Positions 10,011 to 20,718 of a DNA stretch of 64,000 nucleotides are shown here, piece after piece (the first letter of the stretch is position 1; every line of letters starts with the position of its first letter). Below the pieces are notes generated by a model. It saw only the letters and a list, made by a program, of their open reading frames with translations, had not been told where the DNA came from and did not search any database. The position numbers were made by a program, and so were the translations under genes. Source of the stretch: Torymus aiolomorphi (lineage: Eukaryota > Arthropoda > Insecta > Hymenoptera > Torymidae); assembly GCA_036365515.1 (NCBI GenBank), contig CM070874.1, forward strand, positions 115,613,235-115,677,234. Reading direction: 5' to 3'.

Positions 10011-10092
10011 TTTATAGCACTGCGTAGCATAAATCCGCATTTATGTCACGCCTATCCGTGACATGGCGGATTTATGCAGTCAGTGCTATAAA
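10011..10092 (+). repeat. Three-tier hairpin
   Basis: TTTATAGCACTG pairs with CAGTGCTATAAA, inside that GCATAAATCCGC with GCGGATTTATGC, and inside that ATGTCACG with CGTGACAT, leaving a 6-base loop. The three stems are perfect or nearly so and are stacked with only 3-4 unpaired bases. The outer motif (CAGTGCTATAAA then ATAATGTACGA) resembles the flank of the 43.75-kb hairpin. Confidence 0.65.
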
Positions 10093-10165
10093 ATAATGTA
10101 CGATACACGTGTCATAAGTCGTTCTTTATGGCACGGCGTGTATAAGCGCCCGAGCGTAGCGTAAA

Positions 10166-10320
10166 CATAGACATAAGAGAGATAGACTGCGAGTGAAGGT
10201 TAGCAAGAGTGGCACCTCTAACCATGTTCGCGCACATGCGTTAGAGAGAGACAGCATACCTTCTATTACATATACCTTCTATGCATCTGTCACCCGCAGT
10301 CTATCTCTCTTATGTCTATG
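10166..10320. repeat. Inverted repeat with 30-bp arms
   Basis: CATAGACATAAGAGAGATAG... (10166-10195) and its inverse (10291-10320) match at 28 or 29 of 30 bases. The 95-bp interior contains a small hairpin (GGTTAG..CTAACC) and a direct repeat of ATACCTTCTAT. Type unknown; no target duplication seen. Confidence 0.55.
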
Positions 10321-10440
10321 AGCGTAAAGTGCAACTATTATGCCACTAGTATCATAATGTACTGGTTATCCATTTCACAAATTAAAGCAATATAAATCGC
10401 TTGTTGATTGATGATCAGAAGTGATTGTTTTTGTTGTAAA

Positions 10441-10608
10441 CCCAGTGGACATTGATTCGCGTGGAACGTGCCCCCTTAGTTTCAAAATCCTAAAATCCCA
10501 ATTAGCCAATTCGGATGTAACCATTAATCTTGCATTGGAATTGTCCAATGGAATTCCAGCATTTTAAAACTGAGAAGGCACGTTCCACGCGAATTAATGT
10601 CCACTGGG
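10441..10608. mobile_element. MITE-like fold-back, ~42-bp TIRs
   Basis: CCCAGTGGACATTGATTCGC at the left end and its inverse at the right (10566-10608) make TIRs of about 42 bp around an 84-bp core. Flanks do not show a clear duplication. Confidence 0.55.
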
Positions 10609-10785
10609 TGTGTACATATAGGTTAATGACTTTGAATATGTTGACAAAACCTCTAAAACAATCTATTAATAAAATCTGCAGTTGCCTAGTTACCAACTCA
10701 GAAGTATACGTGGCGAAAGCTGCTGTCAGTGGCGAAAGCCCTAGTAATGGTTAAATGTCCTTTCGCTATTGAAAACAATGGCGAA

Positions 10786-11007
10786 ACCACGTACTTTCCA
10801 CCAGGGCATCAAGAAATAGTACATTACGATACGGATGTGGAAAGTGATTATTTATCGCAGAGACATTTTTCGCACGAGCGAAGCGAGTGCGAAAAGTCGA
10901 ATGCGGTAAAAATCACTTTATACACCAGTGTCGTATCGTATTTTATACCACGAGAGCCGAATAATCATATTAAAGTTATGATTTTGAGGTTAGAGTGGTA
11001 TAAAAAA
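10786..11007 (+). repeat. Hairpin module S, copy b
   Basis: Copy of 41186-41411 on the same strand. The central part TTTTTCGCACGAGCGAAGCG then AGTGCGAAAA folds back with GCGAAGC at its tip (10878-10884). Outer pairing of GTGATTATTTATCGCA with TGCGGTAAAAATCAC extends the stem, and CGATACGG with the distal CGTAT side extends it again. Ends in GATTTTGAGGTTAGAGTGG. Confidence 0.65.
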
Positions 11008-11218
11008 TATTTACTTTAGGCAATCTTATATTTTCAACTCTTCGGGCCATAACTGCATGAACTTCAAATAATTTAGGCCTTGTCCTATGAAAATTCATGG
11101 AACAGTTTTCTCACAAAGTAACGCCAATGACAAAAAATTGAAAATACTATATCTCTGAGCAAAATTGGTCTACAGATTAAGTCTTGGGATATCTTATCAG
11201 AAATAGTGTATATTTATA

Positions 11219-11301
11219 GTGTGTGTGTGTGTGTATTATTACACACACACACACACACACATATATATGTGTGTATGTATGTGTGTGTGTGTGTGTGTGT
11301 G

Positions 11302-11352
<51 letters not shown>
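11219..11352 (+). repeat. (GT)n/(AC)n microsatellite
   Basis: A short GT block, an AC block (11241-11260), then a long GT block (about 11280-11352) interrupted by one TTG. The AC and GT blocks are inverted relative to each other and can pair. Confidence 0.95.
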
Positions 11353-11353
<1 letters not shown>

Positions 11354-12058
11354 TATGTTGTTTAAACTACATTTTTCGTTTTTTTCAGCTGATTTTGGCC
11401 TTAGAAGCCACTAGATAAGACCGCCTTAAGAGACTAAAGTTAAATAGTATAAGAATTAGACGTATAAAAACACTACCAAATCTAAAATAACAACTATATA
11501 GTGATAAATTGTTCTTCAAATCATCAAAAAAACATTTAAAACGCATATTGTATCGTAATTAATTAATCAAATAACGACGAGTATTCAATACACTAGCCGT
11601 CGGCCACTATAGGAAAAAACTGATCCTAATGTCCAAAAATTTCGCTCCAATACTTAGCCCCCTTACTTACAATACAGTACATAATCTTTTTTAATCTAAA
11701 ATATGTGATAAATTTTTTATTGCCAACGTACATAAATTGTTGTTTGTAATGTTATTTAAACATGCAATGCAAAAATGTTACTTAAAATACGCTAAGATAT
11801 ATATTACTTGAATATAGCTGCTAACCTATCTATAATATATTAGCTGCTAACCTATCTATTCGTGTATATGTAGCTATTTTTTGGGCTGGAATTATCTTTA
11901 ATCTTATGTGAAAGACCAGTAGGTGGCTGTCGTAGCACAGATGTCATCAAAAATTTTGATTTATCTTCATGAAATATAAACCAGACAACGCAACCCATTG
12001 TTATTTCTTGAATCTATATGTCTAGATTACATTTGAACAAGAAAATAATGTATTTGTA
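11353..12058. other. AT-rich interval without recognised features
   Basis: AT-rich, no credible open frame. A short direct repeat (TAGCTGCTAACCTATCTAT) occurs twice at about 11815-11860. Nothing else seen. Confidence 0.5.
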
Positions 12059-13004
12059 TTAAGGGGTTATATCTGGTTGGAGCTCAAAAAAAAAGGCCTT
12101 TTTTCATATTTTTTTTGAGCTCGTTTTTAAATTAGCATAAATAAATAATATATGAATCGGTTAAGCAACTCTTTTTTGGGAATATAAAAAAATTTTTTTA
12201 TTGGTGAAAATTTACAAAATGGCGGCTATTTGTCAATAAATGTAAAGCAGTATTTGAAAAAGTATCTCTGCGGCACGCAGTAGAAGTCCTCTGGATCACC
12301 ATCTGGAACAATAAAAAAATTTTTTTCATATATACATGAGTTTTGCGGTTGAAGTACACACGATTATATTTTTAGGAATTTTTTTCGCAAAATGGCGGTT
12401 GTTCAAACAAAAAGTTGCGTTTTCGACGAAAAAATCGACTTAAATTGTTTATAACTTTTTTAATTGTTTATCGATCGTTGAAATCGTGTGTACTTAAACA
12501 GATAATCTAATGAAGAAGCTACAGTTAAAATTTCAAATCAATCGGATGAAAACTCATCGAGTTTTACTGCGTGCCGATTTTGAAAACTTGGTTTTGAGAT
12601 AAACGCACTTGAAATTTGAAAACTTTATAATTTTGTGAAATCGTAATGAGGGCCGTAATAATTTTTTTACCTTTACTCTGCTATCCCAGCACCATATAAT
12701 TGTCCTTCTAAGGTCGTATTTTCGTCCTCCAGCGGTATATATTCTTTATATATATTCTCGGCGGTCGATAAATTATAAGCATATATATGACCGCGAGATT
12801 CAAAAATGCACCGTCAACGAAATAGACGAAATTTCTTCATTTTTCACCTCAGAATTGCTTTGGAAAAATTGATTTTTAAAATTTGTCTGAGTTTCTTTCA
12901 TGTTTGGACATTATTGATCATAAATCTAGGGATGTTTTACCATACTTTAAGCCAATAAAAAAAAAATGGAAAAAAAAAAATTCCAACCAGATATAACCCC
13001 TTAA
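12059..13004. mobile_element. TTAA-flanked non-autonomous DNA element
   Basis: Both ends carry TTAAGGGGTTATATCTGG and its inverse, with TTAA (12059-12062, 13001-13004) as the presumptive target duplication. TIR about 24 bp, ending in GTTGGA. The 0.94-kb body has no coding frame but contains a repeated theme AAAATGGCGG (12218, 12390) and an inverted pair ACACGATT/AATCGTGTGT. TTAA targets are used by piggyBac and Kolobok elements; the choice between them cannot be made here. Confidence 0.65.
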
Positions 13005-14020
13005 TGTGACTGAAAAACATACTATTAAGTGCATGCGATCACTTTTTGGTACACGATTTTTAATGGTCAAGTATTGGTACTTTCATGTGAGCTAGCGGTA
13101 GCGGTGAGCATGTGAGGAGAGATGGAATTTTTCTTAGGTAATTTAAAAAACCGCTGCCAATACATTGGCACTTAGCTTCCTCAAAATAATGTATTTATTC
13201 ATTTTTTTTTATTTTTTATAACAATAATTAATTGTATCATACCCAATTTTCTTTATGAATATTCGTAATAAATTAATATATATTTTTCGAAAATTCATTC
13301 TTGTTACTCTTTTTCTCGTGCAACAACCCGATATTTTTATGAATCAATTTTTTCAAAATATTATCACATGTTCAATTAGTTTTATTTTAAACCTCAAATA
13401 TCTTTCGTCGTAATAGTTCGATTTTATTGGGCAACGAATTCAGTTTGAAGATATAAAAAAAATATATCTCTCCCAAATTTTAGGACTATTGGTTGATTTT
13501 CTTAATATTGTTATCGCGTGACAACAAAACTCCTACTTTTTTATAAAACATTGTTTTTTTAAAAAACAAATAAAGATAATCTTTTGAAATTTCAACCAAA
13601 TATATTCTTCAATGAGTATAATAAGTGGTTAAAACTTGAAGTCGATAAATCAATTATTATTTGAAAAATTTATTAAATAATTTTGAGCACATTTTCGTTA
13701 ATAATAAATGATAGAGTGAAGATAATTTAAATATTAAAAAAAGAAAATGTACATAATTTAAATACCTTTCAATAAAAATTTATGATGTTAAGTAATAATA
13801 TCTGTGACATATTAAACAAGTGGCCGACAACGGTTGCGTTTACCCTATTATTATATTATCATCAACAAAATGCTCATTAATTAAATTTTTTTTTCATATA
13901 ACTTGTGTATAATATAATAACTGTTTTATACATAAAACACAAATAATACAAATTAAACACAATCATAATGGTTAATATAGTGAAGATTATGTTAATGATT
14001 ATGATAAAATTATTATAAAA

Positions 14021-14037
14021 TTAGTTTAAGATTATGT
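14021..14037. repeat. Target-site duplication of the PLE, left
   Basis: TTAGTTTAAGATTATGT, identical to 17841-17857. A 17-bp duplication fits the variable-length duplications of endonuclease-bearing PLEs. Confidence 0.8.
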
Positions 14038-14076
14038 AGTTAATTGTCGCAAATGGCAGTCATAGTAGAAAGTTAA

Positions 14077-14591
14077 GTAAGTTAGGAAGCTGATGGTTCT
14101 ACTGCCTAGGTAGTAATTAAATAAAAACAAAAGTTTTTAAAAAATTTTTTCCGACGTTTCGGACGGTTTATTTCCGTCCCTTTTCAAGGTCTGTGAAAAT
14201 ACACACGAAATACAAGTTTATTAACATAAAAAAAGACACTAAAATTGATAAACACTCGCTTAACAACACTTACCAAAAAACTATATATACAAATATAAAT
14301 AAGTGGACACAATAAGAGACCACTAGTCAAAGTGAGACGGCGCACGCAATTTCCCAGTATTTATCATCTCTAGAGTATGTATAGGAGGGGTAAGAGCTAC
14401 GAAACACTTTAGCCATAAATACACAATAAGATATGTAAACCTATAATAGTAAAAGCCTTGTTTATATCAACTTATTATTATTAATAAAAATTTTATAATC
14501 TGACTTCAAAAAATTAGTGTCAAACTGTCTATTCAAACTATTGCATTGGGAATGGATATGTAGCATTTCAGATAGTAATCTTTTCTGTAAA
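14077..14591 (-). repeat. PLE terminal arm, 3' copy
   Basis: Inverse of 17328-17840, including the last 43 codons of the RT/EN frame and the 3' untranslated part. Confidence 0.9.
14151..14189 (-). ncRNA. Hammerhead-ribozyme-like relic in the PLE 3' arm
   Basis: On the minus strand: CCTTGAAAAGG, then GGACGG-AAATAAA-CCGTCC, then GAAACGTCGG. The 6-bp stem followed by GAAAC matches stem II and the 3' core of type I hammerheads known in PLE terminal repeats. The 5' core, normally CUGAUGA, reads CTTGAAAA here, so self-cleavage is not expected. The same motif is present in inverted form at 17728-17766. Confidence 0.35.
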
Positions 14592-15802
14592 TTAGGCTCT
14601 TGATCTAAAATTTTAATATTTTTGAAATCGATTTTATGATTAGTATTCGCTATATGTCCGTGTAAAACTGACTTGTCTCTCTTAAATTTACAATCGCTAA
14701 CATGTTCTTTGCTTCTTACAATCAATTTTCGAGAAGTTTGTCCCACGTACGACGCATCACAATCGCAACAATTAATTTTGTATACAACTTGAGATTTTTC
14801 ATTTTTATGGTATCTATCTTTTCCTAGTCTAATTATATGATTGAATTTATTGGAGATTGTATTAATCATAATTAAGTTGTAACACTTACAGATATTTTTT
14901 AATTCCGGATTGATATATTTAATAAATGGGAAAACTAAAATGCTATTAAAATTTATGTTCTTAGAATTACAAGTATTTTTATTATTATTTTTAATATGTA
15001 ATATACGTTTATTGATATGTTTATTAATGAAATCCATAGGATAATCATTCTCCAATAATAAATCTCTAATTAGATTAAGATTCTTATCATGGAAGTGTGT
15101 ATCAGCTAAATTAATACATTTGTCAACTAAAGAACATATTATACCAATCTTATTACTAATCGGGTGGTGAGAATTAAAATTTAGAAATCTACCAGAAAAA
15201 GTTGGTTTCCTATACCAATCCGTGGAAATTTTTTGTTCGTTATGAATAATAAGAAGATCTAGAAAACTTATTTTATTGTTGCTTGGTGTCTCGACTGTAA
15301 ATTGTAAATTCTTATCAAAACTATTAAATAAATTTGCTGTATAATCTATCATATTCGCAGGAACACATACAATAATATCATCAACATATCTATAGTAAAA
15401 CGGTACAGGAAAGCAAATTTTTGATAAGGCTTGATTTTCTAAGTCTTCCATGACAATATCAGCTAAGATTGGACTTAAGGGGTTGCCCATGGCAGCTCCA
15501 AATATTTGTTTGTAAAAAGTGTGATTAAATACAAAGTAATTGTTGTGTAGGATAAACCTAAGAACATTTATGAATTCGCTACAGTTAAGTTCGCAAAGAT
15601 TATACAATTGATTCCAACGTTTTTCTATTGAGTCGAAAATTAAATAATCCGCAACATTTGTAAACAAACTAACAACGTCTAAGCTGATAATGGTATATCC
15701 AGCCGGTATAACTATGTTTTCAATTTTTTGTTTTAAGTCTAAACTATTAGTAACGTGTGAATTAGGCCTTTTTAAATTGTTAAAGAGAAACTTAGCAAGC
15801 AT
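14462..15802 (-). pseudogene. PLE reverse transcriptase C-terminal part + GIY-YIG endonuclease
   Basis: 446 codons to TAA at 14462. RT palm motifs: SLDVVSLFTNV (residues 40-50, first Asp at 42), GAAMGNPLSP (102-111), RYVDD (138-142, catalytic DD), ISFLDL (about 180-185) and WYRKPTFSGRFLN (196-208). The GIY-YIG nuclease follows: VVYKI (340-344), a CCDC cysteine motif (346-349), SYVGQT (351-356), Arg at 363 with EH at 366-367, and Glu 412 in LLSEMLHI. Together these are diagnostic of endonuclease-containing Penelope-like elements. The frame opens only after a break: the upstream RT motifs are in another frame (15849-17045). In itself this part is free of stops and all key residues are present. 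Methionine 1 is internal to the original protein, so it is not a true start. Confidence 0.92.
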
Positions 15803-15848
15803 TTTGGATAAATAATATGTAGGAGTGTTAATAGCAGAGATTATCGGT

Positions 15849-17045
15849 CTAACAGGAAAAATTGATCTTATGTATTTTAACGAGACCGTAAGCTCTGGCT
15901 ATTGTACATTTATTCGAAATAGGTTGTAATTTTTGAAAAAATGTTATTTGTCTTAGGTTTTTTATAAGTGCGTCTGTGTTTTTTTCCAAAGAAGGGAGAG
16001 GATTTTTCTTAACCATACAATAATATTTAGAGTCAGATAATAAATTAATCATTTTTTCACCGTATTTTCGTTTATCAATAACAACAGTACTATTTCCTTT
16101 ATCTGCTCGTGTTACTAAAAGATTATTGTCGTTCTTTAGAAATTCTTTTGTTCTTTTTAAATCGATCTTGAGCCTTTTATCGAAAAAATCTAAACTAAAT
16201 TTTTTATTCTGATGTTTACTTAAAATATTCATAATCTTATTTCTTATATTCTTAGAAAATTCAGAATCTACAGTTTTGTCATTTAAAAAGTATTCTAAGT
16301 TTTTTATAATTTCTAAAACATTATTATTCTCTAATTTCTCCGTGAAGTTGAATTTATCACCGAGCCTTAAAATGTCAATTACAAACGGAGGTAGTTGGAC
16401 ATTAGAAAGGTTCACTAACCATTTATCATTAGATATATTATGCGAAAGTTCATTGACATGCGTATTGTTTTGGTTGAGGTCAATAGCCCTTGCGTTATAT
16501 GAAGTATCAGATCTATATGTGTTTTTAGTTAAAACTATATTGTATCTTTGTAAATATAAATTTTCTAATTTACTATCGAGTTTCTCTTCAACTTTTTCCA
16601 TTATAAACATTAGTTTTGTATTATAAAAATGCGTGAACAGGTTAGTCAGATTTGGATTCGTGTGTTTATTTAATAAGTTCTTAAAGTTCGATATTTTATT
16701 TATAAGAAATCTCTTATGGAGGTTTATGTCTGAAATCTCTATATTTAAAATTCTTTTTTCGGTTATTCTAATAATTTTTTTCAGACTACGGAGTTCTTTA
16801 CAAGAATGCATCCGAAGATAAGATAAATTTTTAGAACTATTACTAATATGTGTCGGAATTAGATCATAAAATCTGCAATTTATTAAGAACTTACATTGGC
16901 AACACGATTTCTTATAATCGTATAGTAACACACTGAATTTATAAAAGAGTTTTTTTATAAAAAAACCAAACTTCTTAAAGATTAAGTGTAGAACATAACT
17001 CAGTTTAGAGTCTAATCTTTTTGTAAGAATTTCCTCTAAAACCAT
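15849..17045 (-). pseudogene. PLE N-terminal region + first RT motifs (frameshifted)
   Basis: 398 codons from ATG 17045 (MVLEEILTKRL), ending prematurely at TAG 15849-15851. The first 310 residues are a Lys/Asn-rich region typical of the PLE N-terminus. RT begins with TRADKGNSTVVIDKRKYGE (about 316-334) and SDSKYY, then ARAYGLVKIHK (about 383-393), the PLE equivalent of the RT2 block. The reading then shifts: one surplus base in the five-base run at 15857-15861 (A on the plus strand) moves the sequence out of frame, and the correct continuation lies in the frame of 14462-15802. I see one break only. No upstream ORF is visible between 17045 and 17285. Confidence 0.88.
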
Positions 17046-17150
17046 CTTGAATAAAGAATGGCTATCAATTTAAAGTGTCGAAAATTTAAGTAATAAAACT
17101 TGCGTAAATATTAGTGACTCGCCATACAATATCTTGCCGGAAGTCAAAGA

Positions 17151-17226
17151 ATCCTCCACTGTTAAGTTGTAGTCATCGATGAATGGCGATCCTCCAAAGT
17201 TAAGTTGTAGTCATCGATGAATGGAG
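17151..17226 (-). repeat. 38-bp tandem duplication in the PLE 5' region
   Basis: ATCCTCCA.. followed by GTTAAGTTGTAGTCATCGAT GAATGG occurs twice with a 38-bp period (17151-17188, 17189-17226). It lies upstream of the PLE start codon at 17045 and may be part of the element's promoter; short tandem copies there are a known trait of several retroelement leaders. Confidence 0.7.
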
Positions 17227-17327
17227 TATATCCGAAGCACATTGAAAGTATATTAAAGGCCGTGTTGAGAACCCAACGGCGAAGTATATGTAGTTAATTG
17301 TCGCAAATGGCAGTCGCAATTGTCGCA

Positions 17328-17840
17328 TTTACAGAAAAGATTACTATCTGAAATGCTACATATCCATTCCCAATGCAATAGTTTGAATAGACAGTTTGAC
17401 ACTAATTTTTTGAAGTCAGATTATAAAATTTTTATTAATAATAATAAGTTGATATAAACAAGGCTTACTATTATAGGTTTACATATCTTATTGTGTATTT
17501 ATGGCTAAAGTGTTTCGTAGCTCTTACCCCTCCTATACATACTCTAGAGATGATAAATACTGGGAAATTGCGTGCGCCGTCTCACTTTGACTAGTGGTCT
17601 CTTATTGTGTCCACTTATTTATATTTGTATATATAGTTTTTTGGTAAGTGTTGTTAAGCGAGTGTTTATCAATTTTAGTGTCTTTTTTTATGTTAATAAA
17701 CTTGTATTTCGTGTGTATTTTCACAGACCTTGAAAAGGGACGGAAATAAACCGTCCGAAACGTCGGAAAAAATTTTTTAAAAACTTTTGTTTTTATTTAA
17801 TTACTACCTAGGCAGTAGAACCATCAGCTTCCTAACTTAC
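17328..17840 (+). repeat. PLE terminal arm, inverted 5' copy
   Basis: Inverse copy of 14077-14591. It starts inside the ORF's 3' end (TTTACAGAAAAGATTACTAT) and runs to ..CCTAACTTAC at the outer edge. Contains the second hammerhead-like motif at 17728-17766. Confidence 0.9.
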
Positions 17841-17857
17841 TTAGTTTAAGATTATGT
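17841..17857. repeat. Target-site duplication of the PLE, right
   Basis: TTAGTTTAAGATTATGT, matching 14021-14037. Confidence 0.8.
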
Positions 17858-18808
17858 TAAGATTATGTGACAAAATGCTACAAGTTGTGTGCACACCATA
17901 ATTTTTTAATAAACTTTATTTTGCACAAAGAACTCGACCAAAAGCTATCCAAAATCTACCTCCACAAGGAATTTTGAAGAAATTACGACAATTTTCCCTC
18001 CGGAATCGTTGGACATACAAAACTCATTTTTTTAATTTTTCATGTTTTACGTTTTTGTTAATAACCAAAGAACCGTGATAGCTAGAAACTTTTTTTTTTT
18101 AGAAAATATAGGTATTTTAATTCTCTTTTAAATGCTACCTATTCCATTCTGATACATACAGCCGTTCTCGAGAAATTACGATTCGAAAAAGAGGTTACAA
18201 AAATTTTAACCTCAAAAATCTCTGAAATTTATGAACCAATCATCTATCCGAAAGAAAGGTGCAGGTGGCAACCAAAAATCTACCTCTACAAGGAATTTTG
18301 AAGCGATTAACACAATTTTACTCCCGTAAATTGTCGCCACCTAAAACACGTCTTTTTCATTTTTCAATTTTTTTCTCAAAAACTAACCAACAGAATGGAT
18401 TCAATTTTATACAGATTATAGCTATTCATAATCTCCATTATCATGATTTTTCTAAAAAAAATTGACCATTTAGTTTGGGAGTTATAAGCATTTAAAAAAA
18501 AACACGTTTTTGTTAATAACAAAATAACCGTGATAGCTAGAGAAATTTTTTTTTTAAATATAGGTTTTTATGCTCTTTCGAACGCTATCCATCCGATTAT
18601 AAAATTTAAATCCAATCATTAAAAAAAATCAAAAATAAATTTTTCGAAAATGAAAAATTCGACATAAAACAAAAACGAATCAGTTAACTGATTTTGTACA
18701 ACTAATTAGTCGTACAAAATTATTTTTTTCCCGAATTCGGAACCAAAAAACAAAAAAAAATGAGACCCGTCCGGTTAAAATCGACCGCGTAGATCCGAAA
18801 ATAAAGCG

Positions 18809-18850
<42 letters not shown>

Positions 18851-18969
18851 CCATACAGACATTTTCTAAAATCATGTGGCACAAACTTCTAACACCTTTA
18901 TTCATGTTTCTAGAGCAATTTAAAGAAAATTAAAATTTTACTATTACAAAGCTTCCTCTATGAGGAAGC

Positions 18970-20356
18970 AAAAATATACAACACAGAATTCAGCAAGAAG
19001 TATAAGTTCCCGTTTTTCTTCTTCAATTTTAAACTTTTTGAAAAAAACTCTCTAACACGTTTTAATTTTAATAAAGAATTACAACCGATCAAAGAGTTTT
19101 TTTCTTAAAAATAAAAATTGAATGAGAAAAACGGAAACCTAATTTTGAGCAATAGCGTGGGTATCGCATCACCTTAATCAAACAAAATAACCGAGAATAC
19201 GGTAAGAAATATAATTAAAAAAATATAAATAGTAAAAAAAAAGTTAAACGCGTGCTCTCTTCACCACGCCAGATTCTCCGCTCTACGGAGAAAAAAGTCG
19301 GGCTCGACTATTTCTCAGATTTTAATAGTTCGGGGGAAAAAATGTAAGTCCCAATTGTTGCAGATGTCAACTTTTACTTTAATAGAAAAGAAAACATGAA
19401 TTGAATTGAAGCCCAAAATCATTGTTAAATTTTGAGTATAATCAATCGACTTTTACCAGCACAATATATGGTTTTTTTAGAACATTATTTAATTCACCTG
19501 TTAAATTATTTCTTTTTTCTACATTCATTTGTCTTTGTATTTCTTTGTCCCTATTTTCTAACATGGATTTTAATATAGAACAACTCTCATGATCATTTTT
19601 CCTCAGAGAGGAAGCTTTGTAACGGTGTTTTTTATGATTTTTATAAGTATTTTTTAGTAGGTGGGTCATTTGCATATTTCAAATTCTGTTTCTCAAATAT
19701 TTTTTAAGATAAGGAAGAACGCTACCAAGAATGACTTTATTCTTTTGAAGTTTTTTTAAAGATTATGTTTGTTAAGTGGCAACTGAAGTGTGGCTACTCT
19801 AGAGTCCGATAGTGGCTACAGGACTTTCCGGCACAGCGTACTGGGTAGTAAGTACTCCAGTTGTCATAACTTTGTGTTGTACGATAACCTCCCCTTTATT
19901 TTTCTCTCAGTGTAAAGTTTTAGGATTAAATTTCAATAACTTTGCTTCGTCAATGTTGAAATCAAGTGAAATGACATGAAATGTTAGTCAATATTTACAT
20001 ATTTATTTATTCAATATCCGTGCGAGTTACTAGTGGCAAGCATAGGTAGAACCTGATACTTAGCTGTGGTAGTACTAAAAATGCTTTTGAACTTTTTGGT
20101 AATCTACTTCATTAATATTTAAAAGGGTGGTTGTTATTTAGTACATTATAAATCTTTTCTACTTGATCTGCCCTGAAAGATTCTTCGGGTATCTCCAGTA
20201 CATACTAGTACGTCTGCTCTCCAAAATGCATCCATTGAGTTATAACATGATATTGGGCAGCTGCTGTACAAAAATGTACGGCAGTCGTCCTAGTTAGGAA
20301 CTACTGTCCCACGAAAAAAGGTTGTACGAAATTTTTGGACAGCAGCGCTCCGAAAA
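18970..20356. other. AT-rich interval with a solo HINE-like 3' hairpin
   Basis: At 19599-19620 the sequence TTCCTCAGAGAGGAAGCTTTGT repeats the 3' hairpin of the HINE-like family (minus orientation), but no body or 5' end follows. A minus-strand frame of 77 codons (19442-19675) runs through it and is not convincing. The rest (19680-20356) is unremarkable. Confidence 0.4.
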
Positions 20357-20718
20357 GGAGAATGTCCACGGATATGTAGTAAATAGAGTAACGCAGTGCA
20401 ACGTATACTATTGATGCTATTGTGTAGAGCTGGTCAAAATATGATATTTTAAAAACAATTTAATCCAGGGAAATGGAGGGAAAGTTAAAATAAATAAGGG
20501 TGGAGTTTGCTAAAATAAATAGAAAAATCCAGATTTCATGCGACATTCAGTAGTAAAAATTGTAAAAACTAATTCTTTAAATATTTTTCCATTTATAGAC
20601 AGGTAAATTTGTATGCCGATGTTTAAATTGGCATGGATTTTGTTTGCTCTCATTAGTTTTATACATTTCTTATTGATTCCTGATTGATATTTACTAGGTG
20701 CACCCTTGGGCATTCTCC
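20357..20718 (-). mobile_element. MITE family E, copy 1
   Basis: Inverse copy of 60711-61053. Ends GGAGAATGTCCACGG and the inverse of GGAGAATGCCCAAGG form short TIRs. The body shares long blocks with the second copy (for example AATGTATAAAACTAAT and TGGAAAAATATTTAAAG on the minus strand). No duplication of the target was clear. Confidence 0.65.

Larger units (their letters stand above)
14038..17840 (-). mobile_element. Penelope-like retroelement (PLE), structurally complete, one frameshift
   Basis: Minus-strand RT plus GIY-YIG element flanked by the 17-bp direct repeat TTAGTTTAAGATTATGT (14021-14037 and 17841-17857). Its two ends carry the same sequence of about 515 bp in inverted orientation (14077-14591 and 17328-17840), and the right arm includes part of the ORF's 3' end. 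This is the known pLTR arrangement of Penelope-like elements, which can be direct or inverted. A 29-bp direct repeat (ATGTAGTTAATTGTCGCAAA...) also occurs at 14034-14062 and 17287-17315. The arms match closely, so insertion is fairly recent compared with its host HINE-like element. Confidence 0.9.
13148..18969 (+). mobile_element. HINE/Helentron-like element, copy 3, carrying a Penelope-like insertion
   Basis: Starts AAACCGCTGCCAATACATTG at 13148 and ends with the hairpin GCTTCCTCTATGAGGAAGC at 18951-18969, with (AC)n at 18811-18849 just before. The 17.9-18.9 kb part is clearly the inverse of copies 1 and 2 (for example GGACATACAAAACT and CGTGATAGCTAGAAACTTTT). Without the Penelope insertion (14038-17840) it is about 2.0 kb. 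It is more diverged than copies 1 and 2 are from each other. The 5' third (13200-14020) is only weakly similar to them, so its inner limit is less certain. Confidence 0.45.

Noticed and set aside
17151..17226. CRISPR-like repeat
   Set aside because: Only two direct copies in tandem in a eukaryotic retroelement; no spacers.
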